From: Hamiltosporidium tvaerminnensis
Taxonomy: Eukaryota > Microsporidia > Dubosqiidae
DNA length: 64,000 bases
Direction: 5' to 3'
Assembly (NCBI GenBank): GCA_022605425.2
Contig: CM061253.1
Span: forward strand, 647,501 to 711,500
A program made the position numbers and the translations under genes. The notes under the pieces are model-generated. The model was not told the DNA's origin, ran no database searches, and worked only from the letters and a program-made list of their open reading frames with translations. Positions 1-10,786 of the stretch are shown here, in pieces. The first letter of the stretch is position 1. Every line of letters begins with the position of its first letter.

Positions 1-91
1 CTAGAGATTTTAAAAAGACTAAAATTAAAAAAAATAATTCTTCTATTTCCTCTTAAATTGTGTTTGTTTGTATAATAAAACGTTTGCCATT

Positions 92-1325
92 TTAGCTTGA
101 AACAGAATTTTCTAAATGAATTAATTTTAGAATTTTCTCATCAAAATCCGATACAAAAATATATTTTTTTACTACCACAGTAGCACAAAGATCGCTATTA
201 GTTTTAAAAGATTTCTCATTTTCTTCATCAAAGTAATTAAAAATAACGTTTATTTTCTGTAAATGATTAAATTTTTTTAAAAATGTTTTATTCGTTGTTT
301 CAATGATTGAATCTAAAATTTAAATACATTTTTAATTCTTAAAAACAACATTTTCTAATAAATTATGAATCTTATCTGTAATGTGTACGCTAGAAATTAT
401 TATTTCATAAATATTATCTATAAATAAGTTTTTAGATGCATTAATAAGGAAATAATCGGTGTTATGCGAAAAAAAAAGCATATTTGGTAACGCAAAAAAT
501 TTCAAAGAAAAAATAAAGAATATTAAAAAATAAGGTTGAATTTCGATAATTTTTTTACAGATAAACAAGTCTCTATATCAGGAAGTGTGTAAAAAAACAA
601 ATTGTTATCTAAATACTCAATTGTATATTCTTTTGTCAGTAAAGGAAACAGATTATATTCAAGAAAATCCTCATCATAGAAATTTTCAGAAAATACTATT
701 CTTTTAATTTTTTTACAAATTATTTCTGAAAATTGTAATGGTAAATTAAATTCTTTTTTAATTTCAAAAGCTTCTTTTTTCAATTCTTTTCTATCACATT
801 CTAGAACGGAAAACAATTTATAAATTAAAATGGAAATAATTTTTTCTAAATGCCAATTAAGTTCAATTTCCAAATATTCAAATATACTTATTATTTGAAA
901 AAAATCACGTAAAAAAAATTTTTCTACCGGAAGATAGAAGGATTCCATAAAATTTATAAAAATCAGAAAATCGTTATAACTATATTCCCAAACATTTAAT
1001 ATTTTCGTATTATCAGTATTTAAGTTGATTTTTGAAATTTTATTAAATTGTAACTTATTTTTTTCTATATTTTTTAAAACAATTTCTTTTACTTCTTTTG
1101 TCTTTTTTAAACTTCTAATATATTAAAACTCGTTTTTTCTTCTCATTCGAGCGTTTTTGGTGCCAGACTGGCTTGATTCTTCTTTGATAAAACGATTTTG
1201 ACCAACAATAATATCATCATTTACTTTTGACTCATATCTATTAAATCTAAAAACGACATCTATATTTCTACATCTAGATAAAAAAAGAAGTAGAAATATT
1301 TTCAGCCCTACGTATATTTGATATG
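92..1325 (-). pseudogene. decayed protein-coding gene, unidentified
   Basis: A coding-like minus-strand stretch can be followed for about 400 codons if a few lesions are allowed. The first part (about 1325 to 1130) reads openly, with charged sequence ending in ARMRRKNEF, then meets a single TAA. The same frame then continues through 1125-523, which includes an ATG-initiated 141-codon piece. A frameshift near 560 moves to the frame of 568-332, and another shift leads to a last piece ending at a TAA at 92-94 (final residues IHLENSVSS). Composition is Lys/Asn/Ile/Phe-rich like the other host genes, and no known domain is evident. I infer an old inactivated gene. Sequencing indels could explain the frameshifts but not as easily the in-frame stop. 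The family is unrecognised. Confidence 0.5.
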
Positions 1326-4140
1326 AACTAAATATCTTATTTAACCCGTAATGCTATGTCATAACGATATCTTTGGTCTTCTAATTTTTAATTTAAAAAA
1401 TAAAATGATATTTTTAATTTTTCAGACAAATCAGGTATTGAGAAATATTTTGTGCAAAAAACTCTAAAAAAATATAAAGTATAAAGTAATACCGAAAGTT
1501 TATTAAAAAAAAAGGTTATAGCATGTGAAAATCTTATTTTGCCCTCCGTATTTAAACACTCAAAATCATAACAGCCGTAATACGAAAGTCTAAATATATA
1601 ATATTATGCCAATTCGAATGTATATATCCTAAAATACCTAACTAGATCAATTTTATTATCCGTTTCCAGGGCTTCTACGTATGAATCAATGACATGACAG
1701 ATGCTGTTATGAAATTATTTCAAACGAAACTTTAGCTATAGTATTACGTATAAACTAAAATCTACAAAGTCTAATAATAAAACACCTCCTGACTTTTATT
1801 CTAAATTCAGAGAACGAAGCAGAAAAATACTTAAAAGGTCAAGAAAACTTCATATAAATTACAATGTAAAATTTATATCAAAATTATATTTCGATTTGCA
1901 AATCGTTTAGTACATAATAAACTAAAATACAAACAAAAAGAAAAGAATAGCATAGAACATAGAATTGCACTTTTCTCGGTAAGTGATTTTTCTTTCTAGA
2001 AATTATTCAGTATATTAAACTTAAAGATATATTTTAATTTAAAAAACGATTTTAAATATAAAAATTTAAAAGAGATTGTACGGAGTTGAAAATTTCGAAA
2101 TTGTCATATACAAGAGTTCTAGATGTTATTGAGCAAAGGCCGTTGAATATCATGAATTAAATATATTATTTCTTATTATATGCGTTGCTTTTATTATAAA
2201 AACTGTAATTATAGTCTTGCAAGGACCTAAATGAAATGAGTTCGGGTTCTTTCAGAAAGAAAAAATGAATTGATAGATTTTTAAGTCTGTGTTTTTAAAA
2301 TATATTTTAAAAAAACATTTAGCATGTAAACTTACTTTTTTAAAAAAAAGCTATTAAGAAAAATAAAAATATCAGTAGGTAAAATCTCAAATCAGACATA
2401 CAAAATGATTCTGGAAGTCTAGTTGAATAAAATTAGTCCTTGTATTTTACTACAAAAACTTGCTGAGTTCAAAAAATAGGAAACAATTCCGAAAAAAGAA
2501 TCAAAATGTAAAGTTTTTCCAAGTGGATATTATTTGGGTTGTCTAAATGAGTTGGAACTAAAGATATGTTTAGTTTTGAATAATTTGTTAGATATTAGTT
2601 CACAATTTGAAAAAAATACAAGGTCGAGTACAAGGATTATCAAATGTCATTTGTATAGATAAGGCAGGACTACTTTTCTGTACTTTATGACTTCAAAAAT
2701 ATCATTAATCAGGCTTTTTGACAACAAAGCATCGGAAATTAATCGCTTTAATATTTCTTCATCGAGAAACTTATGACTATTAATTACTGTCTTTTTAAAA
2801 TTTTTTTATAGCTTGTTTCTTTTTATACCGATGGAATACAATCCATAAGTGAATCAAATCTTTTCTGGATTAAGATAAGCGTTCCAAATACATTTTTTTG
2901 ATTGGTTAGGTTATCACCCAAACCCAATATTCTTGTATTAAAGATAAAGAGTGCCCGTGCCAGGTATTAAACCCAGTCTTTGGAAGTAAATTCTATTATC
3001 CTGCCTCCTAGTAATTTGCGCTCTTTTTTATATCAAACAAGTATAAAATTTAATAGCAACTTATTAAGCTGAATGGCTCCATAGCGGCTCACATATCTGA
3101 TCCAAAGGCCTTCACAAAAAGTATTGAGATAAATGCCAAGCATTCTATGTTACATCTTTGTCAACATAGACATATTTTATACAATGATCGTTCATGTTGT
3201 CGTAGACACGTGGGGTGCCTGGCGAAATCAATTAGGATCGTTAGAACTTGTTAAGGAACAAAAAAAACAGTCATTTTAGAAGTCTGCGTTTATAATGAGT
3301 ATAAAACCAAGTATCGTGCACATGTATTGGTGTCAAAATAAATATATACTAGAAAATGATATTTCTACTAAAAAATTCAAAGTCTTGAATTCTTCTGATT
3401 AAATCTTAAAATATCTTAAGACAACAATATCAAAATAAAAATATGCACAGACTGGCCCGAAAAATCAATTACCTGAAAGATTGAAATAGAAAAAATTCGG
3501 TTATATGATTTTTATATCCTAAATCTAATAATATTTAGGGATTTATTGAGATAAAGCTGTAGGAATAAATCTGCGAAGATAACAATATACACGAATATGG
3601 TTCTCTTGTCTTCAAAAGCAATCCTTTCATTGATCTTCATAAATTCCTCGCAAACATAAGTAAATTATTGTGTTTATGACCCATAGTGTATTGTGTATAA
3701 AACCAAAGGTGAGCGATTAATAGACAAAGGTGAGCTATTATAATGCGATGAACAAATTTTATAAAAACATTTAAACGGTCTAAGTTTAAGTAAATATTTA
3801 CAATGACAAATATACCAAACCGGCATGGTATGTTGGTTCTTTGGTTGGTAAAATAAAAGTTTATACGGATACCCCAATACTTTATTTAATTATAAAAACA
3901 TATGGAATTTGTGGAATTCACTTCATAGGCATTCGATATCGCTTATTACCTACTTCCTGAAAATAGTTATAGTTTAACATGCGAATTTTGTAGCAGTTTA
4001 TCGTGATGTACCTACATTTTTAATAATGAATCAGCTTAATCTGCCTCTGAAAAGATAAAAACACCATAATGCCAGTAATAGGATTTAGAAGATATCTACA
4101 TACACTTGTCTATTCGAAAACATATGATTTCAACCTTTAT
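1326..4140. other. gene-free AT-rich stretch
   Basis: No ORF with credible coding character is seen on either strand. Short less AT-rich patches (for example 2930-3010 and 3090-3250) interrupt the A/T background and probably are unrecognisable remnants of repeats. A small ORF at 3674-3877 (minus) has no supporting features. Confidence 0.4.
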
Positions 4141-5295
4141 ATTATCAATAAAAATATAGAGAAAGATATACAAGAAAAATAGAATAATCCAAGAAATGAA
4201 TATTAAATCTATTTTAAACCGATAAAAAAAACTTCTTTCGAGTTAAAAAAAACGAGTTAAACGAAATTTTTAAAAAAAATATAGAGATCCCAATATTAAA
4301 AACAAGTATAAACACATCAAAACCATAAAATTCTATTCAAGACTTAGAATATAAAAATATTAACCTCTTTGGTGACTATATCTATCAAAAAGTCTAAAGA
4401 AGTACAATATTACTCAAAAAAGCCTTTTTGTGAAAATTTTATAAATTATTTTCCAAAAGCAGAAAAATAATGCTAATATTATAGAAATTTTAAAAGTTCG
4501 TATGAAATCATCTGATTAGAATTATAAAAATTATTGAGAATGACTATAAAGAGTGATTCTATTAGTTAGTAGCTTTTATTTATTTCTCATTACTGTCAAA
4601 AATCCAAGACTAAATACGAAAAAAAGCATCCGGCTCAAAAAATCTATTAAATCTCGTATTTCTTAAGGAGAGTCAACATTGAATGAATACTTATTCCAAA
4701 TTACTAGATAATAACATAATATATCCAATCAAACTTTCACAGAACCAATGTTAATACCTTTGAATTTGTTCAAGTTCATAAGACTCCCTAATATACTTAA
4801 AGCAAATAACCCAAGAATTTACAAATTATTAGCTCATAAGCTGAATTTTGTTCTTATATATAGTGTTTTTCGATTCTTTATACCACAAAAGTAGAATTTA
4901 ACGCAATAATATATGATTTATTTTAAGAAGTCTCACCTCCAGTAAAAATTAGTAATATTCGCATATATTTTATAAAAAAAACAGTTAAATTTAGTTATTT
5001 TTTTAGACAAAAACTTAAAATAAAGACAAATTTATTTGAGAACTGCATAAGAGACAATAAAGATGTTATACAAGTAGCAAGATATCAAATAATCCATATG
5101 TTCTTACTCACATGCACAAATGAAAAAGAAACAGTAAACAACATCCAATTTATTTAAACTCTATTCTATGAGAAAATGATATCAAAAATTATTCATTTAT
5201 TCAAAATTTTGAAGGAATTGAATAAAAAGAACATGAAAGAAGTAATATAAAACAAACAAGAAGTAGAAAAATAATTTATTAAGTTTTAAATGAAA
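4141..5295 (+). pseudogene. possible decayed retroelement-like coding remnant
   Basis: The plus strand is purine-rich and yields short coding-like peptides separated by stops in all frames. One piece near 5060-5160 reads LLTCTNEKETVNNIQFI, which loosely resembles the Cys/His motif region (Cys...ET..HI) found near the C-terminus of several non-LTR retrotransposons. Nothing is intact, and similarity to the LINE elsewhere in the window is not visible by eye. This is a weak call. Confidence 0.22.
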
Positions 5296-5538
5296 TTAAT
5301 GTTAAATTTTTTCTTTCATTCTAAACTTTTATTTCTTTTATAATTTATGTAAAAATAACAGATAAAAAATTTATATAAATTACAATTTTAAAATATATTT
5401 AATATTAATAATCTTTGATAATAGTAATTTAAAATTTATATTTTTCAAATAACGAATCATTATTTCTTATTATTGTTCAGTTGAATATTTAATTTATATA
5501 AATGTATATTAATAATCCGTTAAATTATTTAGTACAAA

Positions 5539-5765
5539 TTTATTATTATTTTCTTTTTTATTAAAATTATTTGCTACTCAAAAGTCATTATAAAATAAAC
5601 TTTACTCTAAAATTATTATTTTCTTTTTTTAATAAAATTATTTGCTACTCAGTACTCATTATAAAATAAACTTTATTCTAGAATTTATTATTTTCTTTTT
5701 TTATTAAAATTATTTGCTACTCAGAACTCATTATAAAATAAACTTTATTCTCAAATTATTATTTT
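5539..5765. repeat. 71-bp tandem repeat, three copies
   Basis: The segment TTGCTACTCA occurs at 5571, 5642 and 5713, giving a 71-bp period. Each unit ends with a conserved run CATTATAAAATAAACTTTA. Copies differ by a few substitutions and single-base length changes in the T tracts. The array lies about 200 bp downstream of the end of the SNARE gene. Confidence 0.85.
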
Positions 5766-5967
5766 TACCAAAAAATGTAATAATTAATTCACACCCTACG
5801 AATTTCTATTTTTTTTCTTCCCAATAAATAATAAAAATATTTTTTTAATTTTTTTTTTCCAAAAACAAATATATTACAAAACAAAATGTAAAAAATTAAT
5901 TTGTTAAAATTTAAATTTAATAGAAACAGCATTACATGATCACTTTATTAAGCTGTACACAACACTT

Positions 5968-6294
5968 CTATCTTTTCCCTAACGCATAGATACCACTAAA
6001 TGCGAATATAACAAGAATAATGAATACAAGGTATATAACATATTTATAGTATTTGTAAACCATTTCTTTTCTCTTTTTTCCAGATCTTTTAGCAAGAGCA
6101 GAAGTTTTTATATCTAATTCTGAAGATTTACGTAAAAGTACTTGTAACTCATCATTTCTTCCAGACATATCCATCAATATATCTCTATACGTTTTTGCTA
6201 TGTGATTAGCTGTTTCATAAGCCTTGTTTGACACTATTTTGGTATCCTTGTTTTCTTTTTCGTCTTTTGCAGTGAGAAATACTTTTGGTTTCAT
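5968..6294 (-). CDS. R-SNARE, synaptobrevin/VAMP-like
   Basis: The 108-residue protein has the layout of a short R-SNARE: a hydrophilic N-terminus, a SNARE helix (about residues 28-80) and a C-terminal membrane anchor (about 86-106). The central part SGRNDELQVLLRKSSEL aligns by eye with the R-SNARE core (ERGEKLELLVDKTENL), placing Arg46 at the ionic zero layer. The basic KKRKEM stretch before the anchor corresponds to RRKMWW-type juxtamembrane sequence in VAMPs. It has no longin domain, so it is synaptobrevin-like rather than Sec22 or Ykt6-like. R-SNAREs sit on vesicles and pair with Q-SNAREs to drive membrane fusion in the secretory or endosomal pathway. The start is supported by a CCCC run about 6 nt upstream of the ATG. 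Family assignment is firm; the exact subfamily is inference. Confidence 0.8.
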   Translation of the reverse strand: MKPKVFLTAKDEKENKDTKIVSNKAYETANHIAKTYRDILMDMSGRNDELQVLLRKSSELDIKTSALAKRSGKKRKEMVYKYYKYVIYLVFIILVIFAFSGIYALGKR

Positions 6295-6300
6295 TTTTAA

Positions 6301-6304
6301 GGGG
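6301..6304 (-). promoter_or_regulatory. C-run upstream of the SNARE start
   Basis: On the minus strand the sequence TACCCCTTAAAAATG precedes the ORF. A CCC/CCCC motif just before the ATG is a known microsporidian start or promoter-proximal signal, and it recurs at 34260, 40073, 20841 and 60157. Confidence 0.5.
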
Positions 6305-6409
6305 TAGAAAATATAAAATTTTAAATATCAAAAAAATCGATAAGCAAACTTTAAAGGGGATTCTTTTTTTATTGGGGGGTTTTATTTTATTAAAAAAATG
6401 GTTAAGCAT

Positions 6410-6950
6410 TTTAAAGGGGATAATTTTTTTTTATTGGTTGATAAATTTTTTTATGAAATATCGTTTGATATTTAAAAAAAATATAAGGAAAGGGGGGGAT
6501 TTAATAATAACGTATAAATATCAGTCTATGATTAAAAAAAATGATACTTTTTTGTGAAATATTAATGTAAAATTACTTATAAGGAATATTCAATAGGAAT
6601 AGTTGTTTTTGAGATAATAAAAGAAATAATTTATCATAAAGAAATCCTAAAAGTCAATAAATATATATTTTTATTGCTCAAAGCATAGGTTTTGTAATTG
6701 TCTGCTTTTCTAAATATAATTTATTTAAAATTTTTTTAATTTTTAATTTTACTTCAGAGTTTATAATTCTAACGTAAAAAGAAGAAAAATATTGATATGT
6801 ATTTAAATGTAGAATAGTATGCATTTGATTTAAAAAAAATAGTTTAATCTAAAATATATTATGGTTTACTTCTTAAATATTAAGTTATAACGTTTTACAA
6901 CTTATTTTCATATGTTTTTTCGAATTGTATATTATTGGTAATTAAATATT
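6410..6950. other. intergenic AT-rich region
   Basis: No credible gene is seen between the SNARE start and the LINE. The plus-strand 90-codon ORF at 6285-6557 starts inside the SNARE gene and consists of imperfect repeats of a TTTAAAGGGGAT motif, so it is not called. Confidence 0.4.
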
Positions 6951-6964
6951 GTGAGAAAGTGAGA
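6951..6964. repeat. target-site duplication, LINE copy 1 (5' side)
   Basis: The 14-mer GTGAGAAAGTGAGA here is repeated exactly at 10773-10786, immediately after the LINE 3' end. This marks the insertion boundaries. Confidence 0.9.
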
Positions 6965-9900
6965 GAATTATAATATGGGTAGAAAGAAAAATGTTGGCAG
7001 CGAAATATCAAAAAATACCAAAATAAAGGCTGCAAACGACGCTGATGAGGTGAAGAAGAGTGATAGTGGTAAACAAAAATGTAAGCTACACCCACCGGCG
7101 ATCTCCCTACCTTCCTCCTCCTACACAACAATAACACATTCACCACCAAGCCAAACATGCAGTAACATGCAAAATAGTGGGCTTGCCTCCTTACCTTCGC
7201 CTAATACACCCCTTCACTCTTCGGTTGAAGTCTCTGCATGCGAGCCATCGTACTACATGACAAACCCCTGTGCTCTAGCTATTCCGGAAGGTAACAGGCT
7301 AATGGCATTGCAGACGATATTCGATTCCGTAACAGCCGACTCGAAGGAATGGCCTCAAATTGTTTTTTTTGCAGTACAGACAAGGTTTGAAAGAATGCCA
7401 AAAAATGGCTGGACAGAGCTTCACGGGTACTATAATGAGAAATTCGGCTGCACTGAAACTCTCGAAATGTTAAAAAAATTGGCACAAATTGAGATGGGAA
7501 AGGAAGTAAAATCAGAAGAGAATGGAGAGCGACGTAGAATCGCCACTTGTCTCGCTGATACATGCACCTTGACCGACACCACGGAGTACATAAACTTGAG
7601 AGATAAATTCTTGAGTAAAATCAAAGAAATTTCGGAGAAGGAAATTAGAAAAGTGGTAGTCTGAACTCGAAAGCTTCCAAGTAAATTGGTTGACAGTAAA
7701 GTTCTGAATCTCATTAATCGAGTAGTCGGTGAATATGCAGGAGCTCATGTGCCGATGACGATAAATGCAGTGGCAAGGATAATCCAGACAGCCCAGGTAT
7801 ACTATGACGAGGCAACACGTAAAGAGAAGCCTAGATCCGCTTGGAAGGAAAACATAGAAAGTAAAATTTCTAAGTTAGTACTTTCCAAAGATCTTCTCGA
7901 GAAGGCTCGTAAGCAGGAAAAGCTCCCCACTTCGGAAACGAAGAGCCTTAAGAAAATCATGCGAGAGTTTAATTTAAACTTGAGCAGTGTAACTGATATT
8001 TCTAAGGCTTTAGCTAAAAAGAATGAGTCTTTGAATGTTTACGAGAAAAAAATTACGATGTATGAGAGTAGGAAGCGATTCCGAAAAGAGAATAGTATGT
8101 TTGAGCTTTTCCGAGGTCGATTTTATCGTGGGTTATCTGAGCGTGTGGAATCCTAGCATGTGGTTAGTCGTGATGAAATTGTAAGTTTTTGGTCTACAAT
8201 TGGAACAAAAATGATGACGCAATCACGTATGATGATTATTTGATTCCTTTTGTATCAGATAATCATCCGACCACGTTCCCTTCACTTGATGAATTTGTAA
8301 ATATCATTAATTGGCTCCCCAATTGGAAAGCTGCTGGAATTGATGGTATTTACAATTTTTTCATTAAGAAACTTAAACTCTTCACAAATATATTTATGAT
8401 ATTTTGAAAGTTATATGTTATGAAGGAACACCTCAAGCTGATTGGTTTTACTGCGGGCTTACGTATTTGATACCGAAAGGAATTCCACGAAGAGGCTCTG
8501 ACTACAGGCCAATCGCTTGTATGTCCAACCTCTATAAGTTAACGACAAAGTGTGTAACAAAGGTCGTTCAACTTGAAGTGAATAGGTGAATATTGCTTGC
8601 AGAGAACCAGTTGGGAGCAGTTAGAGATGTACAGGGAGCAAAAGAGCAGGCTCTACTGAATATTGCCTTAAATTAAGAGTATGGAAATAATCTTAAAGCA
8701 ATATTGATTGATGTTAGAAAAGCTTATGATTCAATAGATCATGCTTATTTAACTCACTGCATTGAAAACCTTAATTTACCTGATTGGATCCTGAAATTTA
8801 TTTAGGTAATTTTATCAAAATGGAAAATTGATATATCAGTAGGGCCTGAAAAAATCATGAGCAAGAAGATTGATAGAGGGATTCTACAAGAGATAGTCTG
8901 TCACCTTTGTTATTTGTGTTGTGTATTGATCCATTAAGACGAAAGCTTAATGAAAAATACACAAAAGTGACAGTACAAACAGATACAGAATCCCATTCTA
9001 CTAACCATCTCTTGTTTATTGATGATCTAAAGCTCCTTACAAAAGACAGTTCCACATTGAGTGCTATGACAGACGAGGCAAAGGAATTTTTAGAGGTGAT
9101 TGGGTTAGAGATTAACAAAGAGAAGTCAGCCACAAATGATAAGTGTTGTGAAGATACTGCTACTCTTCTAGAAGGTGTTAGTGTTTACAAATATTTAGGA
9201 ATAATAGAATATAGCAGAGGAATTCCAACACGCAGCTCTTTTGAAGAAGTAAGGTGTTAATTTATATCAAGAGTTGAAAGACTTTGTCATAATATATTAA
9301 ACGCAAAAAAATTATTTTCTGCAATCAATCAACATGCGATATCGTTTATCAACTATGACATTAAGTACTTCGACTTGAACCGGCTAACTTCTCTAAGTTA
9401 GATGATGCAGTGCGTGCGGTGTTGGTTAAAAATAAGATACATCTCCGCCCAGGATGTAAAGAGCGTTTGTATCTTCCTAGAACAGAGCTTGGAAGAGGCC
9501 TACATAGTGTTGAGTTGCGAAACGAACATACGCTTCTGCAACTCTTGGATTGTCTGGAAAAAAGTAAAGAAATATCAACTAGACGAGCAGCAATCCTCAA
9601 GGTGGATAATAATAATAAAACCCATCTTTCACTAATAAAAGGCTTCTTAAAAGTAAAGTACAGGTTGGTAGAAGAAGTCACTAAGAAAATTTTAGAAGAA
9701 ACTCAACTTGCAAAACTATATAACGAAATATAAAAACGAAAACTCCATTCAAAGTTATATTATGCAAGAAAAAATGAGCTTGGAGTGTTTGTGACTCTTC
9801 AAGATGGTTAAAGAGAGGGAATATTAGGCCACGAAATGAAGCTGTGTTCTGCTATATCCAGGATAGAAATGTATTCTGGGGAGCAGATGGTGTGTGTCAA

Positions 9901-10772
9901 CATTGCGGCAAGTCTGGTAAGACTGTGGATCATCTAGCAACTAGATGTGAAAAAATGCTAGGCCATGATTACACCAGACGGCATAATGAAGTGGTTAGAT
10001 GCCTACACTTACTTCTCTTAAATAGATATAAGTTTAAGTCTTCAAAACGAATAAGGAGCCACTCAGTTCAAGAAATTCTTGATAATGAGTATGCAGAGAT
10101 AAGAGTGGACACCAGAATTAAAACTGATGTTAAAATTCGGAATAACAGACCGGACATATTTATTTTAGATAAGAAGAAGAATAAGATAACACTCATTGAA
10201 GTAGAAATCACTTCCCAAGATTCACTTCAAATAGTTGAAACTGAAAAACTTAGGAAATATGACCTGCTAGCCAATGAGTTTGGTCTTATTTATAAGTTTA
10301 GTGTTGAGATAATCCCTTATGTGATTACCTGGGACGGTATTGTGACAAAATACCATAAATCTCAACGACAAAGATGAGAAATACCCATGAATGTAGAGGC
10401 ATACATTCAGTCTATAGTACTTAAGAAAACAGTCCAAACAATTTCCTTTGACCGACGAAGAGGACTTGAGTCAGGACTAAATGCCGAAGAGAGCTGGGAG
10501 AGAGCGTCAATGGGTCTTATTATGAGATCAGAGATGCATGAGGAACCAATAACCCCTTTAAAAGAAGCGAAAACAGAGGAAGATGGTGCAAAAAATTTTA
10601 AACCAAAAAATAAAGCACTCTTTATTTCACAAGGAGGAACCACTTTAGAGGAACCGACCAATAACATAAATGAAGAGTCGGATTTGGAAGAAGAGACAAA
10701 AGTGGTTAAAGAGGTAGAAGAAAACATGTAAAAAATGGTAAAAATGTTTTAACCCAGAATTTTATTAAATAA
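6965..10772 (+). mobile_element. R4/Dong-like non-LTR retrotransposon, copy 1 (full length, inactivated)
   Basis: This 3.8-kb element is flanked by a 14-bp duplication and ends in the tail AACCCAGAATTTTATTAAAT shared by all copies in the window. It has no terminal repeats. It carries one long frame, now broken: an N-terminal region with a Pro/Ser-rich linker, a reverse transcriptase with an F-I-D-D active-site box, then a C-terminal Cys-Cys-His-Cys knuckle and a PD...EVEI restriction-like endonuclease. That order (RT, CCHC, PD-D/E-K-like nuclease, single ORF) is the hallmark of the R2/R4/Dong/CRE group. The CCHC context (C..C, H, C then DYTRRHN) fits R4/Dong best. Six other copies or fragments occur in this window. 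Confidence 0.88.
6975..10731 (+). pseudogene. LINE polyprotein, copy 1 (N-terminal region, RT, CCHC, REL-endonuclease)
   Basis: Translation starts at the ATG opening with MGRKKNV. The first 229 codons are open to 7664, after which one shift leads to 7686-8156 (stop TAG). The RT region continues as pieces at 8189-8407, 8404-8589 and 8907-9260, with the catalytic FIDD at 9015-9026. The 107-residue piece at 9410-9733 links RT to the C-terminal part. The open 9844-10377 frame holds the CCHC knuckle (starting CQHC at 9895) and the nuclease motif RPDI...EVEI (10147-10209). After a TGA at 10375-10377, the acidic tail (MNVEAYIQ to VEENM) runs to 10731. At least six stops or shifts separate these pieces, so this copy cannot make the enzyme. 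Comparison with copy 3 shows the same domain order. Confidence 0.85.
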
Positions 10773-10786
10773 GTGAGAAAGTGAGA
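10773..10786. repeat. target-site duplication, LINE copy 1 (3' side)
   Basis: Exact copy of the 14-mer at 6951-6964, directly after the element's TTTTATTAAATAA tail. Confidence 0.9.

Noticed and set aside
2940-3020. Possible tRNA on the minus strand (CTGGGTTTAATACCTGG)
   Set aside because: A T-arm-like hairpin forms with two wobble pairs, but acceptor ends do not pair and the loop lacks the usual TTC.
6285-6557. 90-codon plus ORF overlapping the SNARE start
   Set aside because: It begins inside the SNARE gene and encodes imperfect repeats of low-complexity DNA.
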